NCBI RefSeq assembly: GCF_051859025.1
Contig: NZ_JBHYGL010000015.1
Location: 28,063 to 92,062 of the forward strand
Origin: Falsiroseomonas sp051859025
Lineage (GTDB): Bacteria; Pseudomonadota; Alphaproteobacteria; Acetobacterales; Acetobacteraceae
Direction of reading: 5' to 3'
DNA length: 64,000 nt
Each line of letters begins with the position of its first letter. Position 1 is the stretch's first letter. Positions 36,284-44,654 of this stretch are shown here, one piece after another. The notes beneath the pieces were generated by a model. The model saw only the letters and a program-made list of their open reading frames with translations, had not been told where the DNA came from and did no database searches. The translations under genes and the position numbers were made by a program.

Positions 36284-37807
36284 TTACGGGGCCGGGATCA
36301 CCACGGGATCGGCGATGGCCAGGGCCGCGATCCGCGCGGGGTCCGGCGAAAGGCCGATGCCGGGGCCGGGGGGGGCCGTCAGGCAGCCATCCCGCACGCT
36401 CAGCACCCCCGGGGCGACGATGTCCTCGGCGAGCGAGGTGACGCCGCAATCCATGGGGTGATGGGCATCGAGGCCGAGTGCCTGCGCCAGATGGACATTG
36501 GCCGCGGTGGCGATGGCGGTCTCGTAGAAGGAGTGCAGCGAGGGCGTGAGGCCGAGGCGGGACGCCACCGCCGAGGCATCGCGCAGCCCCGCGACGCCGC
36601 CCCAGTAGAAGATATCCCCCAGCACGACGAGGTCCGTCATCCCCAGCCGATAGGCCGCGACCAGGTCCGCGGGCGTGATCAGGCACATGTTGGACGCAAG
36701 CCGCCCCGCCCCCGCCTCCCGCAGCTGACGAAAACCTTCAAGGGCGTCGGTGGGGTCCTCGTGGAACTCCAGGTCGAGCGCGGCGGTGCCGGCAACCAGG
36801 CGCCGGGCTTCCTCCGGGCTGTAGGCGCCGTTGGGGTCGCAGCGGAGCCGGGTGCCGGAGGGCAGCTTGGCCCGCAGCGCGGTGAGGGCGGCGATGTCCC
36901 AGTCGATGCCGGTGGCGGCGGATTTGTACTTGAAGGCGCGGATGCCGTGCTCCGCCGCGATCCCGGCGGCCAGGTCCGCCACGCGCGGCGCCAGCGACAG
37001 ATCGGCCATATGGGCGGTGATCTCCGCCCGCTCCATCGCCCGGCCGGGCACCGCGGCGGGCAGCGGGCAGGCGACCTCCACCGGGCGCAGCGGCGCGGAT
37101 TGGCCGAGCAGCGCGGCCAGGGGCACGCCGAGATGTTTCGCGGAAGCATCCCAGGCCGCGAGGTCGAGCCCCGCATAGGCCGCCAGCCCGTTGCGGCCAT
37201 GGCGGTTGTCGAAGGCGATGCGGGCAAAGCTCCGCCGCAGCGCGGCACGGTCCCGCAGCGCATCCCGGCCGATCCAGCCCTTGGCGATGGCGTTCACGCG
37301 GGCCGCGCAATCCGGCGTGCCATTGGTCTCCCCCCAGCCCTCCGTCCCATCGGCCAGGCGGATGCAGACCAGCGTCCGGTCCTGCTTCGGCGTGCAGTAC
37401 ATGGAACTGACGTAGAGGTGCTTCAGCGGCAGGGCGATCCGCCGGGTGGTGACGGAGACGATGCGCGTCGGGCTGTCCTGGGGCACAGGCGGCAGCGCCG
37501 GCAGCGGGCCATCGGCGGCGACGGCCGCATCCAATGCCCCGGCCAGGGAGACGGCGCGGGGCAGCCCGCCCTCACCGGGTTTCACCGCCAAGGTCACGCC
37601 CATGGCGCGCGCCAGGGCCGCCAGGTCCCGCAGCCCGGCCAGGCCACCGGCGCTGGCGGCATCGGCCACCACCAGCGTGGTGCCCCGCGCCAGGCAGGCG
37701 GCGAAGGGATCGGGCGTCAGCGCCGCCGCGCCGATCGCGCGCGGCGGGGCGGCGATGCCGCCGAGCCAGATGGCCTCATCCAATCCCGGCAGGGGCGCGG
37801 CATTCAT
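36284..37807 (-). CDS. enolase-superfamily dehydratase (glucarate-dehydratase-like) with N-terminal extension
   Basis: A 507-residue protein whose residues from about 113 onward form a complete enolase-superfamily enzyme of the glucarate dehydratase type. FKYKSA holds the catalytic KxK; metal ligands are Asp in RCDPNGAYS, Glu in EFHEDP and Asn in SNMCLI; the catalytic His is probably in PSLHSFYET and its Asp partner in LGDIFYWGG. Family members dehydrate acid sugars. The first 110 residues are extra and look like the last strands and helices of another enolase barrel (VVADAASAGGLAGLRDLAAL). ATG 37807 overlaps the sulfotransferase stop (ATGA), which supports this long start. The substrate is unassigned. 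Confidence 0.8.
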   Translation of the reverse strand: MNAAPLPGLDEAIWLGGIAAPPRAIGAAALTPDPFAACLARGTTLVVADAASAGGLAGLRDLAALARAMGVTLAVKPGEGGLPRAVSLAGALDAAVAADGPLPALPPVPQDSPTRIVSVTTRRIALPLKHLYVSSMYCTPKQDRTLVCIRLADGTEGWGETNGTPDCAARVNAIAKGWIGRDALRDRAALRRSFARIAFDNRHGRNGLAAYAGLDLAAWDASAKHLGVPLAALLGQSAPLRPVEVACPLPAAVPGRAMERAEITAHMADLSLAPRVADLAAGIAAEHGIRAFKYKSAATGIDWDIAALTALRAKLPSGTRLRCDPNGAYSPEEARRLVAGTAALDLEFHEDPTDALEGFRQLREAGAGRLASNMCLITPADLVAAYRLGMTDLVVLGDIFYWGGVAGLRDASAVASRLGLTPSLHSFYETAIATAANVHLAQALGLDAHHPMDCGVTSLAEDIVAPGVLSVRDGCLTAPPGPGIGLSPDPARIAALAIADPVVIPAP

Positions 37808-38994
37808 CCCAGGTATCTCTCCGGATCGGGCAGGGCGATGTTGGTGCCCTCCACCACCAGGCGGAGGTCGGGGCGCCCGGCGGCACCCTCCGGCACCCGC
37901 AGGCGGAAGGCACAATGGCCGTCGGCGAGGCCCGCCGCGGCGAGGTCGGCGCGCAGCATCTGCGCCCGCGTCGCGGCCAGCGGCGTGGTGCCGGCCATCA
38001 GCGCAACGGTGACGGGCTGCGCGGCCAGCAGGTCCAGCGCCCAGCCATGCACCACCCCGTCATCCACCCGGTCCACCCGGCCCATGATGTTGCGGGGCGC
38101 CCGCGCCGGCATGGAAGGCGAGGCCAGGAAATCCGCCACCGCCGCATGGTCCGCGCTGCCGCGGATGGCCGCGGCATAGGGGGGCAGGACGTCGTCGCGC
38201 TGGAATTCGTAGCGGTCGAAGACCGTCTCCCCCGCGCCCTCCGCCAGCGCCGCCTGGCAGCGGGCGAAGGCGGCGAAGGCGGCCTCGAAGGCCGGGCCCT
38301 CGGCCACCACATCGGCCTCGAACCGCGCCCGGGCGGCCTGGTGCAGGGCGATGTCGGTGACGAAGCGATCGCGATGCGATGCCGCCTCCGCCCGCGCCCG
38401 GTCGCGCAGCGCCGCCTGGTCCGGCGCCAGGCGCGTGACGTTGCGCGCGACATACAAGGGCGGCGCCCAGCCGAGGCGGCGCGCCATCAGCAGCAGGGAC
38501 CGGTCGAAATCCTCCGCGATCCCGGCCACCAGCACGGTGCTGTCCAGGTTCGCCAGCGCCGCTTCCAGCACCGGCCGCGTGGTGCGCCCGGCGATCTGGC
38601 GGGCCTGCGCATCGCCCCGCCCCTCCGCCATCAGGTAGTCGAGGGGCGAGAGCGCGCCGCTCACGATCGCATCGCGCTGCGCATGGTGGGGGTAGGTAAA
38701 GGCGTAGAAGTATTCGGACAGCGCCCGTTCGACCGGGTCCCGCAGCAGGGTGAAGTAGTGGCAGGGCTCCCGCAGCGCCTGGTGCAGGCCGAGGAACTGG
38801 TGCCCCGTCACCAGGCGGATATCGCGCCCGGCCATCCGTTCCCGCACCGCCGCCGCGATGTCCGGCATCGGCCTCGGGTCGCCGATGCCGAGGTCGAAAT
38901 AGAGCACATGGCGCGCGCCATATTGCCGCGACAGCACTGTGCGCAGGGATGAACCGGCGGTCTTCGGCACGTGCAGGAAGACATGGTGCGGCAT
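37804..38994 (-). CDS. sulfotransferase-family protein with C-terminal beta domain
   Basis: A 396-residue protein. HVPKTAGSSLRTVLSRQ near residues 8-24 is the 5'-phosphosulfate loop of PAPS-dependent sulfotransferases (Sulfotransfer_2 type) and LLRDPVERALSEYFYAF near 84-100 is the 3'-phosphate motif. A helical middle follows. The last 90 residues (MGRVDRVDDGVVHGWALD onward) form a separate beta-rich module of the kind attached to glycosyltransferases and surface-polysaccharide enzymes. No signal peptide is present. It overlaps the enolase-like gene by 4 bases. The acceptor may be a surface glycan or a capsular sugar; no polysaccharide genes lie nearby. Confidence 0.78.
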   Translation of the reverse strand: MPHHVFLHVPKTAGSSLRTVLSRQYGARHVLYFDLGIGDPRPMPDIAAAVRERMAGRDIRLVTGHQFLGLHQALREPCHYFTLLRDPVERALSEYFYAFTYPHHAQRDAIVSGALSPLDYLMAEGRGDAQARQIAGRTTRPVLEAALANLDSTVLVAGIAEDFDRSLLLMARRLGWAPPLYVARNVTRLAPDQAALRDRARAEAASHRDRFVTDIALHQAARARFEADVVAEGPAFEAAFAAFARCQAALAEGAGETVFDRYEFQRDDVLPPYAAAIRGSADHAAVADFLASPSMPARAPRNIMGRVDRVDDGVVHGWALDLLAAQPVTVALMAGTTPLAATRAQMLRADLAAAGLADGHCAFRLRVPEGAAGRPDLRLVVEGTNIALPDPERYLG

Positions 38995-39089
38995 CGGCTG
39001 CTTCTGGCTGCCCCTGGCGTCGATTCCCTCTGCCGCAATCGGCCGGGCGCGGCAACACTACGGGCCGAAGCTTGAGAGGCCCTGACCGA

Positions 39090-40058
39090 ATGACCCGCCG
39101 CCGCGCCCTGTTCGCCCTGCCCTTCTGCCTGGCCGCCGGGGGCGCGCTGGCCCAGGGCGCCTGGCCCCAGCGGCCGGTGCGCCTGATCGTCCCCTTCCCG
39201 CCCGGCGGCACCACGGATGTGCTGGCCCGCGCCATCGCGGCGAAGTGGCAGGAGGGCTGGGGCCAGCAGGTGGTGGTGGACAATCGCGGCGGCGGGGGCG
39301 GGGTGATCGGCACCGAAGCCGTGTTCCGCGCGCCGCCCGATGGCCTGACCCTCGTGCTCGGCAACAACCAGACCCACGGCACCAATGGCGCGCTGATCAC
39401 CGGCCTGCCCTACGACCCCGCCGGCTTCGCCGCCATCACGCTGGTGGCCAAGGCGCCGCATGCGCTGGTGGTGCCGGCCTCCTCCGCCGCCCGCAGCGTG
39501 GCCGACCTGGTCGCGATGGGGCGGCAATCGCCGCGGGGCTTGTCCTATGCCTCCTCCTCCGCCGGGTCGGCGTCCCATCTGATGAGCGAGACCTTCGCGC
39601 GGCGCAGCGGGATGAACGCGACGCATGTCCCCTACCGGGGCGCTGCCCCGGCGGCGATGGATCTGGTGGCCGGGGTCGTGGACTTCATGATGGCGACCTG
39701 GGCGAGCGTCTCGGCCCTCGCGGCCGATGGGCGCATCCGGGTGCTGGGGGTGGGCGGCGATCAGCGCTTCCCCGACCTGCCAGGGGTGCCGACCCTGCGG
39801 GAGCAGGGGTACGACTATCTCAGCGGCGACAGCTGGTTCGGCCTTTTCGCGCCGCTGAACACACCGGCCCCGGTGCTGGAGGCGATCAACGCCGCGACCG
39901 TGAGCGCGCTGGCGGACCCGGTGGTGCGGGGGCGGCTGGAGGCGGCGGGTTTCCGGGTGGAGACGATGCCAGTTGCCGCCTTCGCCCGTTTCCACCAGGC
40001 GGAGGTCCTCCGCTGGGCGGCGCTGGTGCGGGAGGCCGGGGTGACGCTGACGCCGTGA
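39090..40058 (+). CDS. Bug-family tripartite tricarboxylate transporter receptor (2)
   Basis: A 322-residue periplasmic receptor. MTRRRALFALPFCLAAGGALAQ is the signal peptide with a twin-Arg start. RPVRLIVPFPPGGTTD near residues 28-43, QQVVVDNRGGGGGVIG and VPYRGAAPAAMDLV are the Bug ligand-loop motifs. It is monocistronic: the upstream gene is divergent and the downstream gap is convergent. No TctAB genes lie in the window. Confidence 0.93.
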   Translation: MTRRRALFALPFCLAAGGALAQGAWPQRPVRLIVPFPPGGTTDVLARAIAAKWQEGWGQQVVVDNRGGGGGVIGTEAVFRAPPDGLTLVLGNNQTHGTNGALITGLPYDPAGFAAITLVAKAPHALVVPASSAARSVADLVAMGRQSPRGLSYASSSAGSASHLMSETFARRSGMNATHVPYRGAAPAAMDLVAGVVDFMMATWASVSALAADGRIRVLGVGGDQRFPDLPGVPTLREQGYDYLSGDSWFGLFAPLNTPAPVLEAINAATVSALADPVVRGRLEAAGFRVETMPVAAFARFHQAEVLRWAALVREAGVTLTP

Positions 40059-40170
40059 AGGGCGCCACTGTGGCATTTGAGCCACTAAATGCGTTTAGGA
40101 ATCTTCTTAGATTTTAGTTCTTGAGAAAATCGCCGCAAACACCTGATCGGCAACCATTTTCCCCGGAGCA

Positions 40171-40203
40171 TTTAGTCCATTTAGCCGTTTTAGCACCTTT
40201 AGC
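40171..40203. repeat. four 9-bp-phased TTTAG repeats
   Basis: TTTAG starts at 40171, 40180, 40189 and 40198, a strict 9-base period with variable NNNN spacers. The 15 bases at 40189-40203 are the exact reverse complement of 24444-24458 in the AbrB-like promoter. Extra TTTAG copies at 40094 and 40113 continue the cluster upstream. In DNA of this GC content such AT-rich phased motifs are conspicuous. They fit an operator array or an iteron-like binding site; no replication gene is near. Confidence 0.6.
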
Positions 40204-40245
40204 AGGCCCTCACGCCCCCCAGCCAGGGCCGACCCCGAATCCCGC

Positions 40246-40305
40246 GGTCCAGGGTCCCGCTGGACCCTGGCGTGGGGGGTGCGGGGGGAGCAGCGCTCCC
40301 CCCGC
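40246..40305. repeat. two-hairpin intergenic repeat, copy 1
   Basis: A 9-bp perfect stem CCAGGGTCC/GGACCCTGG (40249-40257, 40262-40270) is followed after 10 bases by an 11-bp perfect stem GCGGGGGGAGC/GCTCCCCCCGC (40281-40291, 40295-40305) with loop AGC. Copy 2 at 43553-43611 has the same stem lengths, the same 10-base spacing ending in GGGGT and the same AGC loop but different paired bases. It could act as a terminator for the receptor gene. Confidence 0.75.
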
Positions 40306-40370
40306 CGACGCAACTGTGGCGATGGCAGACAAGAACATAACCGGAACAACCATCCGGAGGCCAGCGTTTT

Positions 40371-42890
40371 TCAGCCGATCAGCGTGTTTCCATCGAGGTA
40401 GCTGAAGGCCACCACCACCGGCTTCGCGTCGTTCCCCGCCGCGTCCTCCGCCGTCAGCACCAGGCTGTGCGCGCCCTGCGCGATCGGGCCGAACAGGGCT
40501 TCGAGGTCCAGGGTGAAGCGGCCCTTGGCGTCGATCGCGACCTGGCGTTCGGCGCCGCCATCCAGCCGGGCCATGACGAATTCCAGACCGTCGCGGTTGT
40601 CGAAGGCCATGCCCTGCAGCACCGGCGGGCCGGCGGCGGCCATGCCGGGTTGCGCGCCCAGCAGCACCACGGGGGCGAAGGTGTCGGCTTCCGCCGACAG
40701 CCGCGCCACGCCGAATTCCGCCACCTGGCGCCCCGTCTCGATGCCATCGACATTGGCGAATTCGAAGTGGATGCCGGCGTAGATGCGGCTTTTGCCCGCT
40801 TCCACCGCCGCATCGATGAAGTTGTCGAAGCTGCGGGACACGCCCGGCAGGCCGACGCTTTCATTGGTGAAGGCGATCTCCCCCAGCATCATCGTCAGCG
40901 CGTAGGCGGAGGCCGCGGAGCAGGTGGCGTGGCCGGAGAGGTAGTCCGGGTGGTTCGGCGTGGTCAGCAGCGGCCGCCAATTGGGGTCCGCTTCGGTCAG
41001 CGGGTTGCCATCCAGATCCGCCTGCTGGATCGCGGTGATCGGGCGCCAGGCATTGAAGTGGTATTTCGCGTCCCAGGCGGCGATGGCGCCATCGGCCTGC
41101 ACGAAGTTCAGCACCGCCAGCGTCCAGGCATTGGTGGAGGTGGAATAGCCGCCATCGGCCAGCACTTCCCCCGCGATCTGCGCCCAGCGCCCGGCCGGGG
41201 TGTAGCTGCCGGACTGGTCGCGCCAGTAGCGCGCGATTTCCGTCTGGTCGTCCGTGCGGGTGGTGGAGTTGATGGCGCCGAGTTCCTTCACCTCGTTGAA
41301 GGCGGCGGCGTATTCGGCGCTGGTCAGGTCGGGCGGGCCATCCGGGCGGAACTGGTCGCCGCTTTCCAGCGCCCAGGGCGTGATGTCGCCCCATTGCGGG
41401 TTAAGGCCGCCGACATTGGGCGGCAGGACGCGCCATTCGCCGATCCCGGTGCTGCCGGGCTCGATGAATTCCTTGTCCGCGCCATCGATGGCGCGGATCG
41501 CCATCACGGCATCGGCGACGCTGCGCCCGTAGTCGATCGCCTGGTCCTTGGCCGGCCCGTCCGGCACCGTGGCGAGGTCCGCCGCCAGCTTGGCATCGAA
41601 GATCGCGGCCTGGTCGGGGTAGAGGGTGCTGAGGACGCGATGCGCGGCGGAGACGACGGCGGCGTAGCTGGAAATGTCTTCCGGCGCGTCCAGGTTCACC
41701 ATCAGGGTGCGCGTGCCCTCGATGCCGGCCAGCGTGTCCAGCACCGCAGCGCTTTCCATGCCCAGCACGCGCGTGGCGACGCCGGTGATGGAACCCGCTT
41801 CCTTGATGGCTTCCAGCGTCGCGAAGTTCCAGGACAGCACCGGGTCCACGATGGGCGTGGCGTCCCGCACCACGTCGATGGTCTGGGTCGTGCTGTTGCC
41901 GGCGGCATCGGTGATGGTGAAGGCGAAGCTGTTGAGCCCGGCATCGAGCGCGATGTCCGCCAGGGTGAAGCGCCCATCGGCGCCGACATCCACCACCTTG
42001 TCGCCGAACAGGATGACGGCGCCGGCTTCCGCCGTGCCCGTCAGCGTGACGAAGCTGAAGCCCGTGGCGCCATCGCCCAGCGCGCCGGTATCGGATGAAT
42101 TGGCCAGGCCGATGCTGGCCTCCCCGGGCGCGGTGGTATCGACCGTCACCGCGTAGGCGGCGGAGGGCGCGCTTTCCTGGCCGGACTTGCCGATGGCGGT
42201 GGCGGAGTAGCTGTACGCCCCATCGCCGGGGCCGCCGGCGCGCCGGTCCTCCAGGCTCCAGTTGCCATCCTCATCGGCGCGGGTCCTGCCGATGCTGACA
42301 CCGTCGCGGAACACCTCCACCCGCACCCCCGCCGCGGCGGTGCCGGTGATGAGCGGCGTGTGGTCGGCGGTGATGCCATCCCCCGCCAGGCCGGTATCCA
42401 GGCCGAGGCCGGTGATGACGGGCGCGGCGGGGGTGCCGGCGATGACGGTGCCGTCGGCGAAGGCCAGCTTTTCCACGTCCAGCAGCAGGTCCGTGCCGTC
42501 CGACAGGCCGGCGCCGCCGATGCCCTTGACGATGAAATTGCCGCCGCCGAGGTCGATGACCTGGTAGTCCGCGGCATTGCCGAGGTAGCGGGCCGTGTCG
42601 GTCCCGCCGCCGCCCACCAGCAGGTCCGCCCCGCTGCCGCCCACCATCAGGTCGTCGCCGCCGCCGCCGAACAGGCTGTCCTGCCCGCTGCCGCCGACCA
42701 GGCTGTCCCGGCCCTGGACGCCGATGATCCAGTCATCGCCGCCGCCGCCATTCAGCGTGTCGTTCTCTCGTCCGCCGATGATGGTATCGTCGCCCCCGAG
42801 GCCCAGGACCTCCGTCGGCGAACGGCCGCGGCGTTGATCCACGACGATGCGGTCGCCCCTGGCGGTTCCGACGATCAGCGCAGACGTCAT
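40371..42890 (-). CDS. RTX-repeat protein with vanadium-dependent haloperoxidase / PAP2 domain
   Basis: An 839-residue protein. Residues about 28-105 hold six or so nonapeptide RTX repeats (GGGGDDLMVGG type) that bind calcium. About 160-330 carry two Ig-like modules (GTAEAGAVILFG, ITDAAGNST). Residues about 350-740 are a vanadium haloperoxidase / PAP2 fold: KYHFNAWRP gives the Lys and Arg of the vanadate pocket, YLSGHATCS the acid-base His, and SRIYAGIHFEF the second Arg and the vanadate-linking His. A short C-terminal Ig-like part follows. There is no Sec signal; RTX repeats imply type I secretion, though here they are N-terminal rather than C-terminal and no exporter genes are near. GGGAGGG precedes the ATG. 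The halide is not predictable. Confidence 0.85.
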   Translation of the reverse strand: MTSALIVGTARGDRIVVDQRRGRSPTEVLGLGGDDTIIGGRENDTLNGGGGDDWIIGVQGRDSLVGGSGQDSLFGGGGDDLMVGGSGADLLVGGGGTDTARYLGNAADYQVIDLGGGNFIVKGIGGAGLSDGTDLLLDVEKLAFADGTVIAGTPAAPVITGLGLDTGLAGDGITADHTPLITGTAAAGVRVEVFRDGVSIGRTRADEDGNWSLEDRRAGGPGDGAYSYSATAIGKSGQESAPSAAYAVTVDTTAPGEASIGLANSSDTGALGDGATGFSFVTLTGTAEAGAVILFGDKVVDVGADGRFTLADIALDAGLNSFAFTITDAAGNSTTQTIDVVRDATPIVDPVLSWNFATLEAIKEAGSITGVATRVLGMESAAVLDTLAGIEGTRTLMVNLDAPEDISSYAAVVSAAHRVLSTLYPDQAAIFDAKLAADLATVPDGPAKDQAIDYGRSVADAVMAIRAIDGADKEFIEPGSTGIGEWRVLPPNVGGLNPQWGDITPWALESGDQFRPDGPPDLTSAEYAAAFNEVKELGAINSTTRTDDQTEIARYWRDQSGSYTPAGRWAQIAGEVLADGGYSTSTNAWTLAVLNFVQADGAIAAWDAKYHFNAWRPITAIQQADLDGNPLTEADPNWRPLLTTPNHPDYLSGHATCSAASAYALTMMLGEIAFTNESVGLPGVSRSFDNFIDAAVEAGKSRIYAGIHFEFANVDGIETGRQVAEFGVARLSAEADTFAPVVLLGAQPGMAAAGPPVLQGMAFDNRDGLEFVMARLDGGAERQVAIDAKGRFTLDLEALFGPIAQGAHSLVLTAEDAAGNDAKPVVVAFSYLDGNTLIG

Positions 42891-43133
42891 GGCCTTTTCC
42901 CTCCCCGGGGTCGTGCCGCCATCCTATGATTCGACAGCAGCGCGAAATGTTACCAGATCGCGACGCGGCGGGTGAGACCCGTCACGGCTTGCTGTCGCCC
43001 GCCCGGAAGAGCACGCCACGGTTGTATTTGAGCGTATCTTGCGCGGTCGTTTCAACCCCTGTTAGCAACATTAAGGGTTGCGCGGGTGGCATCTTCCCCA
43101 TCCCGCCCCGCGCGGGGCTATAAGCCCCCCATC

Positions 43134-43544
43134 ATGGCCCGGATCCCCCCCATTCCCGATGACGCGCTGGAGGAGCGGTTCCTGCGCGCCTCCGGCCCGG
43201 GTGGGCAGAATGTCAACAAGGTGGAGACGGCGGTGGAGTTGCGGTTCGACCTCAACCGCATCGACCTGCCGGAGGGGATGGCGCGGCGGCTGCGGACGCT
43301 GGCGGGGCGGCGCATCACGGGGGATGGCGTGCTGGTGATCCAGGCGCAGCGTCACCGCACCCAGGACCGCAACCGGACGGATGCGCGGGAGAGGCTGGAT
43401 GAGTTGCTGGCCAAGGCGGCCGAGCCTCCGCCGCCCCCGCGCCGTGCCACGCGCCCCACGCTGGCTTCCAAGAAGCGGCGCCTGGAGGGCAAGAGCCACC
43501 GCGGCGAGATCAAGAAGGATCGCGGCCGTCCCCGCGACGAGTAA
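43134..43544 (+). CDS. arfB: alternative ribosome-rescue peptidyl-tRNA hydrolase ArfB
   Basis: A 136-residue release-factor-like hydrolase that frees stalled ribosomes. GPGGQNVNK near residues 21-29 contains the catalytic GGQ. The C-terminal tail from about residue 100 is basic (ASKKRRLEGKSHRGEIKKDRGR), the part that inserts in the empty mRNA channel. Length fits ArfB/YaeJ (about 140). ATG 43134 is chosen because homologues start directly before the IP..L-E-F core; an upstream in-frame ATG at 43086 would add proline-rich residues. Confidence 0.95.
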   Translation: MARIPPIPDDALEERFLRASGPGGQNVNKVETAVELRFDLNRIDLPEGMARRLRTLAGRRITGDGVLVIQAQRHRTQDRNRTDARERLDELLAKAAEPPPPPRRATRPTLASKKRRLEGKSHRGEIKKDRGRPRDE

Positions 43545-43552
43545 CTGACGAC

Positions 43553-43611
43553 GGTCCAGGGGCGTCACGCCCCTGGCGGTAGGGGTCCGGGGAAGGCAGC
43601 GCCTTCCCCGG
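43553..43611. repeat. two-hairpin intergenic repeat, copy 2
   Basis: Between arfB and the phosphotriesterase-family gene, CCAGGGGCG/CGCCCCTGG (43556-43564, 43568-43576) forms a 9-bp stem and CCGGGGAAGGC/GCCTTCCCCGG (43587-43597, 43601-43611) an 11-bp stem with loop AGC. Ten bases separate them. Compared with copy 1 at 40246, several stem positions differ on both sides so that pairing is kept. It may end arfB transcription. Confidence 0.75.
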
Positions 43612-43628
43612 AATCAAGAGGAGCGCGA

Positions 43629-44654
43629 ATGCCCGCCACGATCACCACCGTCCTCGGCCCGATCGCGCCGGAGGCGCTCGGCACCACGCTGATGCATGAG
43701 CATATCCTCTGCGACATCACGCCCCCCGCCTTGCGGGGCCGGCCGGAGTTGGCGGTGCCGATCACGCCGCGGAACCGCTACGACATCGATTACGGGCGCC
43801 GCCCCAATACCGAGAAGACGAAGCTGCTGGATCGCGAGCTGGCGGTGGCGGAGGTCGCGGCCTTCAGGGCCGATGGCGGTGATGCGATGGTGGAGCTGAC
43901 CATCGGCGGCATCGCGCCTGATCCGCTGGGCCTGGTGGAGGTATCGCGCCGCACCGGCGTGCATGTGGTGATGGGCTGCGGGCATTATGTGCAGGCCTAT
44001 CATGCGCCGGAGAATGCGACGCGGAGCGTGGACGACTTCGCGCTTGAGATGATCCAGGCCGTGCGCGTTGGCGCCTGGGGCACCGATGTGCGCGCCGGCA
44101 TCATCGGGGAGATCGGCTGCACGGAGGAATGGAGCGCGCAGGAGCAGCGCGTGATGGCCGGCGCCGTCATCGCGCAGCGGGAGACGGGGGCGGCGCTGAC
44201 CATCCATCCCGGCGCGGTGCCCGACCAGCCGCAGGAGATCATCGATTTCCTGCGCGCGCGCGGCGGCGACATCCCACGCACCATCATCGACCATATCGAC
44301 CGCACCATCTTCGACCATGAGAGGCTGTTCCGCCTGGCCGATACGGGCTGCGTGCTGGAATTCGACCTGTTCGGCTATGAGCACGCCTATTGGTCCTTCG
44401 CGCCGATCACCATGCCGAATGACGGCGTGCGGATCGACATGATCCGCGCGCTGGTGGATCGCGGGCATCTGCACCAGATCGCCATCTCCCAGGACATCTG
44501 CCGGCTGACGCGGCTGCTGGCCTATGGCGGGCATGGCTATGGCCACATCCTGCGCAACGTCGTGCCCTTCATGCGGGAGAAGGGTTTTTCGCAGGGCGAG
44601 ATCGACACGATCCTGGTGGAGACGCCGCGCAGGCTGCTGACGATTACCGCGTGA
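43629..44654 (+). CDS. phosphotriesterase-family metallohydrolase
   Basis: A 341-residue amidohydrolase-fold enzyme of the phosphotriesterase / PTE-like lactonase family. The first metal pair is in TLMHEHILCD near residues 20-29, later His residues in LTIHPGAVP and IIDHIDRT, and the last metal Asp in AISQDICR. The bridging residue, a carbamylated Lys in true phosphotriesterase, is Glu in GIIGEIGCTE near 155-164, as in the PTER-like subgroup. That argues against organophosphate hydrolysis and for a lactone, amide or ester substrate. AGGAG lies upstream of the ATG. It ends 11 bases inside the convergent esterase gene. Confidence 0.88.
   Translation: MPATITTVLGPIAPEALGTTLMHEHILCDITPPALRGRPELAVPITPRNRYDIDYGRRPNTEKTKLLDRELAVAEVAAFRADGGDAMVELTIGGIAPDPLGLVEVSRRTGVHVVMGCGHYVQAYHAPENATRSVDDFALEMIQAVRVGAWGTDVRAGIIGEIGCTEEWSAQEQRVMAGAVIAQRETGAALTIHPGAVPDQPQEIIDFLRARGGDIPRTIIDHIDRTIFDHERLFRLADTGCVLEFDLFGYEHAYWSFAPITMPNDGVRIDMIRALVDRGHLHQIAISQDICRLTRLLAYGGHGYGHILRNVVPFMREKGFSQGEIDTILVETPRRLLTITA

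Larger units (their letters stand above)
40059..40370. other. 312-base convergent intergenic region with repeats, no gene seen
   Basis: This gap separates the converging receptor and haloperoxidase genes. Its left half (40078-40205) is AT-rich with many TTTAG/CTAAA motifs, four of them in exact 9-base spacing at 40171-40203. Its right half holds the two-hairpin repeat at 40246-40305. An open frame crosses it on the minus strand (40107-40349), but its composition is that of the underlying repeats and it has no ribosome binding site, so I do not call it a gene. Confidence 0.6.

Noticed and set aside
40171..40203. Short regular repeats considered as a CRISPR array
   Set aside because: The 9-base period with 4-base variable spacing is far too short for CRISPR repeats and spacers, and no cas gene is present.
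40107..40349. 80-codon open frame in the convergent gap
   Set aside because: It translates the hairpin and TTTAG repeats, with no ribosome binding site or family resemblance.
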